In this document: one piece after another, positions 1-4,397 of the stretch
Layout of the letters: each line of letters starts with the position of its first letter
Numbering within the stretch: the stretch's first letter is position 1
Assembly (NCBI GenBank): GCA_009992615.1
Contig: JAACVA010000159.1
Span: 1 to 5,342, forward strand
Source of the DNA: Rhodobacterales bacterium
GTDB lineage: Bacteria > Pseudomonadota > Alphaproteobacteria > Rhodobacterales > Rhodobacteraceae
DNA: 5,342 nt
Reading direction: 5' to 3'
Notes under the pieces: model-generated
What the model was told of the DNA's origin: nothing
The model's input: only the letters and a program-made list of their open reading frames with translations
The model's database searches: none
Program-made: the position numbers and the translations under genes

Positions 1-454
1 TGACCTGCCCAAGACGCTGGAAGTATTGGAAACCTTCGGTGTGCCGGTGATTGCCTTTGGTCAGGATGAATTTCCCGCCTTCTGGTCGCGTGATTCGGGA
101 TTGGCCGCGCCGCTGCGCCTGGACAGTGCCGCCGATATAGCAGCGGCGCATGTGATCCGGGGGCGCATGGGGCTGCCCGGGGGGCAATTGGTGGCCAATC
201 CAATCCCGACAGACGAAGAAATCGCCCCCGCGGAACTCGCTCCGATCATTGATCAGGCGGTGCATGAGGCGGCGGCGCGCGGGATCGCGGCAAAGTCGGT
301 CACGCCGTTTTTGTTGGCGCGGATTTTCGAACTGACCGAAGGGCGGTCGTTGCGGGCCAATATCGCACTGGTGCTGAACAATGCGCGCCTTGCCGCCGAA
401 ATTGCACAGGAGATCAGCGCGATCCGCCTTGGGGTCGGACAAACTGCACGCTGA
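1..454 (+). CDS. psuG: Pseudouridine-5'-phosphate glycosidase, C-terminal part (5' end off the window)
   Basis: The enzyme reversibly cleaves the C-C glycosidic bond of pseudouridine 5'-phosphate to uracil and ribose 5-phosphate in the cytoplasm, the second step of pseudouridine breakdown after the PfkB-type kinase PsuK. The reading frame is open from base 2 and gives 150 residues ending at a TGA. Typical family stretches are visible: DLPKTLEVLETFGVPV at the very start, then GQDEFPAFWSRDSG, VANPIP, and SVTPFLLARIFELT followed by a terminal NNARLAAEIA. The family is about 300 residues, so roughly half is missing to the left, including the region expected to hold the catalytic lysine. A TTG at position 26 lies inside conserved sequence and is not the start. 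The downstream DUF502 gene follows after 60 bp on the same strand with no convincing terminator between, so co-transcription is plausible. The family assignment is confident; substrate specificity is by homology only. Confidence 0.93.
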   Translation, partial: DLPKTLEVLETFGVPVIAFGQDEFPAFWSRDSGLAAPLRLDSAADIAAAHVIRGRMGLPGGQLVANPIPTDEEIAPAELAPIIDQAVHEAAARGIAAKSVTPFLLARIFELTEGRSLRANIALVLNNARLAAEIAQEISAIRLGVGQTAR

Positions 455-514
455 TATTGCGCAGTACACCGACAGCCCCTAAGTAGAAATCGACGGGGCC
501 GGGGCAAGAAACAG

Positions 515-1219
515 ATGACACGCCAGACGAAAGACGAGAGTGAGCCGCGCCGTCGGCGCAGCATGTTTGCCAGCCTGCGGGGCAGCTTTCTGACCGGGCT
601 TGTCGTGATCGCGCCCATCGGGCTGACAATCTGGCTGATCTGGTCGTTTGTGGGCTGGATGGACAGTTGGGTATTGCCCTTCGTGCCGGGACGTTTCCAA
701 CCGGAAAGTTATATCGGCATCAACCTGCGTGGCGTCGGGGTGATTTTCTTTCTCGTGTTCACGGTTATCATCGGTTGGTTGGCCAAGGGGCTGATCGGGC
801 GGTCTCTGATCCGCTGGGGCGAGGGGTTGGTTGACCGGATGCCAGTCGTAAGGTCAGTTTACAACGGCTTGAAACAGATTGCAGAAACAGTTTTCGCCCA
901 AAGCGAGACATCGTTTGAAAAGGCGTGCCTGGTGGAATATCCGCGCCCGGGGATCTGGGCGATCGCCTTTGTCTCGACCAGCACAAAGGGCGAAATCAGT
1001 CGTAAAATTCCGATCGAGTCTGACAAGATTTCGGTCTTTCTGCCGACAACACCGAACCCGACCTCGGGTTTTCTGCTGTTCGTGGCCCGGTCTGATGTCA
1101 TCATTCTGGACATGAGTGTTGAGGACGCGGCCAAGCTGGTGATCTCGGCCGGCCTTGTCTATCCCACACCAAAGCCTGGCACAGCGCCGGTTGTTCTGGC
1201 CGGTCACGCGGCCGAGTGA
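515..1219 (+). CDS. DUF502 family membrane protein
   Basis: A 234-residue protein of the DUF502 family, whose biochemical role is not established. A short basic, hydrophilic N-terminus (residues 1-22, with an RRRR run) precedes a first membrane helix at about 25-47. A loop and a second helix at about 73-93 follow. The remainder is a soluble domain with the family's conserved stretches: VDRMPVVRSVYNGLKQ (107-121), FLPTTPNPTSGFLLFV (175-190) and EDAAKLVISAGLVYP (203-217). Length is normal for the family. The ATG at 515 is preceded by purine-rich sequence (GGGGCAAGAAACAG) but no textbook AGGAG. The next in-frame ATG (563) would remove the basic N-terminus without harming the helices, so the start is likely but not certain. 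It lies 60 bp after psuG and converges on bdhA. With both termini expected in the cytoplasm, it is probably an inner-membrane protein; this topology is inferred from the positive-charge distribution. Confidence 0.9.
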   Translation: MTRQTKDESEPRRRRSMFASLRGSFLTGLVVIAPIGLTIWLIWSFVGWMDSWVLPFVPGRFQPESYIGINLRGVGVIFFLVFTVIIGWLAKGLIGRSLIRWGEGLVDRMPVVRSVYNGLKQIAETVFAQSETSFEKACLVEYPRPGIWAIAFVSTSTKGEISRKIPIESDKISVFLPTTPNPTSGFLLFVARSDVIILDMSVEDAAKLVISAGLVYPTPKPGTAPVVLAGHAAE

Positions 1220-1240
1220 CCATAGGTCGGCCGCGTTTCT
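1206..1240 (+). terminator. Hairpin over the DUF502 stop codon, probable terminator
   Basis: A perfect 10-bp GC-rich inverted repeat (ACGCGGCCGA at 1206-1215, TCGGCCGCGT at 1227-1236) has an 11-base loop containing the DUF502 stop codon. On the plus strand it is followed by a short TTCT run rather than a full U-tract, so this is a weak-to-moderate intrinsic terminator. A competing 6-bp stem (GGTCAC 1202-1207 with GTGACC 1216-1221) overlaps it. The hairpin sits in the 39-bp gap between convergent genes and may also slow polymerase leaving bdhA, although no U-run follows it on the minus strand. Confidence 0.5.
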
Positions 1241-1258
1241 GCGGTGTGGCTTGCGCGA

Positions 1259-2032
1259 TTACAGCGCCGTCCACCCGCCATCGACACTGATTGTCGTGCC
1301 GGTGATCTGCGTCGCCGCGCCGGAACACAGGAACACGCAGGTGCCGCCCAATTGTTCGACGGTGGCAAATTCCTTTGACGGCTGGCGTTGCAGCATCACG
1401 TCGCGGATCACGGTTTCGCGATCCATCCCGTATTCCTTCATGGTGTCGGGGATCTGCGCCTCGACCAGCGGAGTCAGCACATAACCGGGACATATCGCGT
1501 TGCAGGTGATCGGTTCCTGCGCAGTTTCAAGGGCAACGGTTTTTGTCAGGCCAACGATGCCGTGTTTGGCGGCAACATAGGCCGATTTGTACGGGCTGGC
1601 GGTCAGTCCATGGGCGCTGGCGATGTTGATCACCCTGCCCCATCCGGCCTTGCGCATCAGCGGCAGCGCAGCGGCGGTGGTGTGAAAGGCAGAGGTCAGG
1701 TTGATTGCGATGATTGCATCCCATTTGTCGGCCGGAAATTTGTCGATCGGGGCCACATGCTGAATCCCCGCGTTGTTCACCAGAATGTCGCAGACGCCCA
1801 CCTGTTCGATCAGCGCGCGGCACTGGTCCCCCTTGGACATATCAGCCCGGACATAGCGCGCCTTGACGCCGGTCTCGTCCGCGATGCCCTGGGCCAAGGC
1901 GTGATCCTCTTCACGGTCGGTGAAACTGTTCAGCACCACATCAGCCCCGGCGCGGGCCAGTTCCCAGACAATGCCAAGCCCGATGCCCGAGTTGCTGCCG
2001 GTGACGATGGCGGTTTTTCCTGCGAGTGACAT
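1259..2032 (-). CDS. bdhA: D-3-hydroxybutyrate dehydrogenase (NAD+), SDR family
   Basis: A cytoplasmic short-chain dehydrogenase of 257 residues that interconverts D-3-hydroxybutyrate and acetoacetate with NAD+/NADH, feeding poly-3-hydroxybutyrate breakdown products into central metabolism. The nucleotide-binding motif TGSNSGIG is at residues 11-18 and NNAG at 86-89. The catalytic set is N111, S139, Y152 and K156. Residues known to bind substrate in Pseudomonas fragi 3-hydroxybutyrate dehydrogenase (Q94, H144, K152, Q196, W257) all have counterparts here at a constant offset of three: Q91, H141, K149, Q193 and W254. This separates it from generic SDRs and from acetoacetyl-CoA reductase. The ATG at 2032 is chosen because it starts the usual MSLAGKTAIVTG and has a clear AGGAG. 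The frame stays open 141 codons further upstream, but that stretch has no family similarity and crosses an intrinsic terminator. It converges on the DUF502 gene, with 39 bp between stops. Confidence 0.96.
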   Translation of the reverse strand: MSLAGKTAIVTGSNSGIGLGIVWELARAGADVVLNSFTDREEDHALAQGIADETGVKARYVRADMSKGDQCRALIEQVGVCDILVNNAGIQHVAPIDKFPADKWDAIIAINLTSAFHTTAAALPLMRKAGWGRVINIASAHGLTASPYKSAYVAAKHGIVGLTKTVALETAQEPITCNAICPGYVLTPLVEAQIPDTMKEYGMDRETVIRDVMLQRQPSKEFATVEQLGGTCVFLCSGAATQITGTTISVDGGWTAL

Positions 2033-2340
2033 GACTGCTCCTGTCGGTTTTTGGGTTGCACTCATCCTAGCGAGTGGCGCGGCAAAAGCCATGGGTGCAG
2101 GACGGCGCAAAATCGCGGCTGAAGTCAGCGTGATTCGCCACTGTTTCGGGCGACTTGTGTACGGTGTTCCGCGGCGGTTTGCCGGTCGCCAAGACCGCTG
2201 TCCCAACCCGCACATGGCGGCCGGTCCGGTTCGCGCGCGCCGCCAAAAAATGGTTAAAAACACCAAGCCAGCAAGGGGCTTCACAAAAATGGCACGGTCA
2301 AGGTGATGGGTGCAATACACCCTGCAAACCTGCCGGATAG
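2033..2340 (-). other. bdhA upstream region, no gene seen
   Basis: About 300 bases lead into bdhA with no convincing coding sequence on either strand. I see no strong promoter. A TAGGAT on the minus strand about 37 bases before the ATG could be a -10 element, but it lacks a good -35. Two short imperfect palindromes could be operator sites: TGGTTAAAAACACCA (2251-2265), in an AT-rich patch, and GGGTGCAATACACCC (2308-2322), which can also fold as a 5-bp hairpin. Nothing matches a regulator site I can name with confidence; I looked for inverted CTGC/GCAG pairs of the PhaR type and found none convincing. Confidence 0.4.
2038..2042 (-). promoter_or_regulatory. Shine-Dalgarno of bdhA
   Basis: On the minus strand AGGAG lies five bases before the ATG at 2032, in the context ACAGGAGCAGTC. 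It decides between this start and the longer open frame. The GAGCAGT part is complementary to the predicted 5' end of the candidate small RNA at 2344-2420. Confidence 0.85.
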
Positions 2341-2392
2341 AACAAAAAAAAACGCCCGCACAAGGCGGGCGTTGAGTTATTGAGGCAGGTTT
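2326..2392. repeat. 9-bp inverted repeat bracketing the terminator
   Basis: AAACCTGCC at 2326-2334 is perfectly complementary to GGCAGGTTT at 2384-2392, so the two arms can close a long stem around the terminator hairpin at 2351-2373. The right arm overlaps the inner arm (2387-2393) of the neighbouring 7-bp hairpin at 2387-2410, so the two pairings exclude each other. On the minus strand the left arm lies beyond the U-run and would only be transcribed by read-through towards bdhA. Confidence 0.55.
2344..2373 (-). terminator. Strong intrinsic terminator, minus strand
   Basis: A perfect 9-bp GC-rich stem (AACGCCCGC 2351-2359, GCGGGCGTT 2365-2373) closes a five-base loop. On the minus strand it runs directly into seven Ts (plus-strand As at 2344-2350; nine counting the two in the stem). 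This is a textbook Rho-independent terminator and is clearly directional: the plus-strand side continues GAGTTATTGAGG. No annotated minus-strand gene ends here, since yejA to the right is on the other strand, so the terminator implies an unannotated minus-strand transcript. Confidence 0.88.
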
Positions 2393-2420
2393 CATACAGG
2401 CAAGAAACCTATCGAGCAGT
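2344..2420 (-). ncRNA. Candidate small RNA of about 77 nt (predicted)
   Basis: No known RNA family is recognised; the call rests on three elements in the right order and spacing on the minus strand. First is a promoter-like TTGGAT-N17-TATAAC at 2455-2427, predicting a start near A2420. Second is a hairpin with a 7-bp stem (AGGTTTC 2410-2404, GAAACCT 2393-2387) and a 10-base loop. Third is the strong intrinsic terminator ending near 2344. The result is a short unpaired 5' end, one stem-loop, a single-stranded AU-containing linker and a terminator with a U-tail, the usual build of an Hfq-associated trans-acting small RNA. The CCUCCUCCC loop motif of some alphaproteobacterial small RNAs is absent. 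The alternatives are an attenuator in a long bdhA leader or the 3' UTR of a tiny minus-strand ORF (stop at 2428). Expression is unproven. Confidence 0.5.
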
Positions 2421-2426
2421 GATGTC

Positions 2427-2455
2427 GTTATACCCTTTCCCGCAGCACGATCCAA
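2427..2455 (-). promoter_or_regulatory. Sigma-70-like promoter for the candidate small RNA
   Basis: On the minus strand, TATAAC (2432-2427) matches five of six -10 consensus bases. TTGGAT (2455-2450) matches only the TTG of the -35, and the spacer is exactly 17 bases. The predicted start is about seven bases downstream, near 2420. The -10 is strong for a GC-rich genome and the -35 is weak. Its main support is the terminator about 50 bases beyond the predicted start. Confidence 0.45.
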
Positions 2456-2464
2456 GCCATAAGT

Positions 2465-2493
2465 TTGATCGACAAGGAAAATCCCAGTAAGCT
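2465..2493 (+). promoter_or_regulatory. Possible yejA promoter, weak
   Basis: TTGATC (2465-2470) and TAAGCT (2488-2493) are 17 bases apart and would start transcription near 2500, about 34 bases before the yejA ATG. The -35 keeps TTGA but the -10 matches only about half the consensus. If both calls are right, the yejA and small-RNA promoters are back to back, with their -35 hexamers only nine bases apart, so one bound factor could affect both. Confidence 0.25.
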
Positions 2494-2533
2494 GAAGATC
2501 AAATCGTCGCTATTGAAAGGACAAAACCCCCGG

Positions 2534-4348
2534 ATGATCATTGATCGTTTCCAAACCCTGTGTCGCATGGGGGCATTTTGCGCCGCGACGCTTGCCGCCA
2601 CTGTTGCATTGGCCGAGCCGCAGCATGGCATAGCTATGTATGGCGACCCCGCCAACCCACCGGATTTTGTGTCCCTGCCCTACGTCAACCCCGATGCGCC
2701 AAAGGGCGGGCGGATCGTGCAAGGCGAGGTGGGCAGCTTTGATTCGCTCAACCCGTTCATCCTGCGCGGCACCGTGCCATGGCAGTTGCAGTTTCTGGCA
2801 TTCGAGACGCTTTTGGGACGCAGCTATGACGAACCCTTCACCTTGTACGGTCTTTTGGCCGAATCAGTCGAGACGGACCCGGACCGCACCTGGGTGGAAT
2901 TCACCCTGAACCCCGCCGCAAAATTCTCGGACGGCAGCTCGGTGACAATCGAAGACGTGATGTGGAGCTATGAGACATTGGGCACCGTTGGGCACCCCCG
3001 GTATCTGGGCACCTGGGCCAAAGTGGAGAAAATGGAACAGACCGGCGCGCGCTCTGTCCGCTTCACCTTCAATGTGGCCGACCGGGAACTGCCGCTGATC
3101 ATGGGGATGCGCCCGATCCTGCAAAAGGCGCAATGGGACGGGCGTGATTTCACCGCCAGTGGCATCGACCAGGTGCCAATCGGCAGCGCGCCCTATGTCA
3201 TTGCTGATTTCGATCCGGGCCGCTTCGTGCTGTTGAAGCGCAACCCGGATTACTGGGGGGCCGATCTGCCGTTCCGCAAGGGCACGATGAACCTTGATGA
3301 CATCCGTATGGAGTTTTTCGGTGACGGCACCGCCATGTTCGAGGCGTTCAAGGCCGGGTTGCTGAACACGATGCGCGAAACCAATGCCGAAAAGTGGAAC
3401 ACCCAATACGATTTTCCTGCCGTCCGGTCCGGCGATGTGGTGAAATCCGAAATCCCGCACCAGAGGCCCAGCGGCATTCAGGGGCTGGTGATGAACACCC
3501 GCAATCCGGCCTTTGCCGATTGGCGGGTGCGCGAGGCGATGATTCAGGCGTTCAACTTCAAATTCATCAACCAGACGCTGAACGGCGGGGTCAATCCGCG
3601 GATCACTTCGTATTTCTCGAATTCGGTTCTGGGCCTGAAACCGGGCGCGGCCGCCGATGCCGAAGCTGCGCTGCTGCGTCCCTTCTCCGACAGCCTGCTG
3701 CCCGGCACGATCGAGGGTTACGCCCTGCCCGAGGGCGATGGGTCAGAACGCAACCGCCGAAACATCGCCGCTGCGATTGATCTGATGGCCGAGGCGGGCT
3801 GGACGATTCAGCAAGGCGTTATGAAAAACGCCACCGGACAGCCGTTTACCTTTGAAATCCTGCTGAACCAGGGCGCCAATGAGCCGCAACAGATTGTTGA
3901 TCTCTATTCTTCGGCGCTGCGTCGCATGGGCATCACCCCCAAGGTCACCGCCGTAGACGGGGCGCAATACCAGGAACGTACGACCCGGTTTGACTTTGAC
4001 ATGGCCTATTATGTGCGCGGTCTGTCGCTGAGCCCCGGCAACGAACAGATGCTGTACTGGGGGTCAGAGGCCGCCGAAACCGAAGGATCGCGCAACTGGA
4101 TGGGCATGAAAAGCCCCGCCGCCGAGGCGATGATCGACGCCATGCTGAACGCCCCTGATCGTGACGGATTCATCACCGCCACAAGGGCGCTGGACAGGGT
4201 ACTGACGGCGGGGCGCTATGTCATTCCGATCTGGTACAACCCGGTGTCCTATCTGGCCCATGCCAAACAGTTGAAATACCCCGAAACAATCCCCGCCTAT
4301 GGCGACTGGCAGGGGCTTCAACCCGACATCTGGTGGTGGGAAAACTGA
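2534..4348 (+). CDS. yejA: YejA-type extracellular solute-binding protein, family 5 (ABC transporter)
   Basis: A periplasmic binding protein of 604 residues, the same length class as E. coli YejA, whose YejABEF system imports oligopeptide-like compounds including microcin C. Residues 1-27 form a signal peptide with an R-x-x-M start, a hydrophobic core rich in A, L and T, and an ALA cleavage site before E28. There is no lipobox at the site. The mature protein opens with HGIAMYGDPANPPDF and YVNPDAPKGG, typical of this subgroup. It carries the family 5 pattern LKRNPDYWG after GSAPYVI, and ends in a tryptophan-rich tail. The ATG at 2534 is preferred because it gives a proper signal peptide and follows AAAGGA at 2516-2521 (a rather long 12-base spacing). 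The open frame reaches back to a TTG at 2465, but that adds a charged, non-signal extension. No permease or ATPase genes follow, as the next gene is convergent. The real substrate is unknown; a di- or oligopeptide is the family expectation. Confidence 0.92.
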   Translation: MIIDRFQTLCRMGAFCAATLAATVALAEPQHGIAMYGDPANPPDFVSLPYVNPDAPKGGRIVQGEVGSFDSLNPFILRGTVPWQLQFLAFETLLGRSYDEPFTLYGLLAESVETDPDRTWVEFTLNPAAKFSDGSSVTIEDVMWSYETLGTVGHPRYLGTWAKVEKMEQTGARSVRFTFNVADRELPLIMGMRPILQKAQWDGRDFTASGIDQVPIGSAPYVIADFDPGRFVLLKRNPDYWGADLPFRKGTMNLDDIRMEFFGDGTAMFEAFKAGLLNTMRETNAEKWNTQYDFPAVRSGDVVKSEIPHQRPSGIQGLVMNTRNPAFADWRVREAMIQAFNFKFINQTLNGGVNPRITSYFSNSVLGLKPGAAADAEAALLRPFSDSLLPGTIEGYALPEGDGSERNRRNIAAAIDLMAEAGWTIQQGVMKNATGQPFTFEILLNQGANEPQQIVDLYSSALRRMGITPKVTAVDGAQYQERTTRFDFDMAYYVRGLSLSPGNEQMLYWGSEAAETEGSRNWMGMKSPAAEAMIDAMLNAPDRDGFITATRALDRVLTAGRYVIPIWYNPVSYLAHAKQLKYPETIPAYGDWQGLQPDIWWWEN

Positions 4349-4370
4349 ACCGGTCCCCACGCCCGGTTCA
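4346..4370 (-). terminator. Hairpin between yejA and ppx, possible terminator
   Basis: An 8-bp perfect inverted repeat (TGAACCGG 4346-4353, CCGGTTCA 4363-4370) with a nine-base loop begins at the yejA stop codon. On the minus strand it is followed by GTTTTCCC, a short T-run, so it suits the end of ppx better than that of yejA. On the plus strand it is followed by ATATGG with no T-run. It is a modest structure that may serve both convergent genes. Confidence 0.4.
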
Positions 4371-4397
4371 ATATGGCCCAGGTCAATATGGCCCGGT
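4368..4397. repeat. 15-bp tandem duplication at the ppx stop codon
   Basis: Two adjacent 15-base units, 4368-4382 and 4383-4397, share the first twelve bases, TCAATATGGCCC, and differ only in the last three. Read on the minus strand each ends in GGGCCATATTGA, so the last residues Gly-Pro-Tyr and the TGA stop are repeated in the same frame just after the real stop. The duplication leaves the protein unchanged and overlaps one arm of the intergenic hairpin. Confidence 0.85.

Noticed and set aside
26..28. TTG as a start for psuG
   Set aside because: It lies within a conserved stretch that is already in frame from base 2; the gene begins left of the window.
475..499. Inverted GCCCC/GGGGC between psuG and DUF502 as a terminator
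   Set aside because: Only five base pairs with a 15-base loop and no T-run; more likely the two genes are co-transcribed.
1388..2029. 213-codon open frame on the plus strand opposite bdhA
   Set aside because: It is antisense to a fully conserved SDR gene, with shadow-type composition and no recognisable domain.
2033..2455. N-terminal extension of bdhA by 141 codons in the same open frame
   Set aside because: It precedes the canonical SDR start, has no family similarity, passes through the intrinsic terminator, and the ATG at 2032 has its own AGGAG.
2465..2533. TTG start giving yejA 23 extra residues
   Set aside because: The extension is charged and would bury the signal peptide; the ATG at 2534 begins a normal signal sequence with an upstream AAAGGA.
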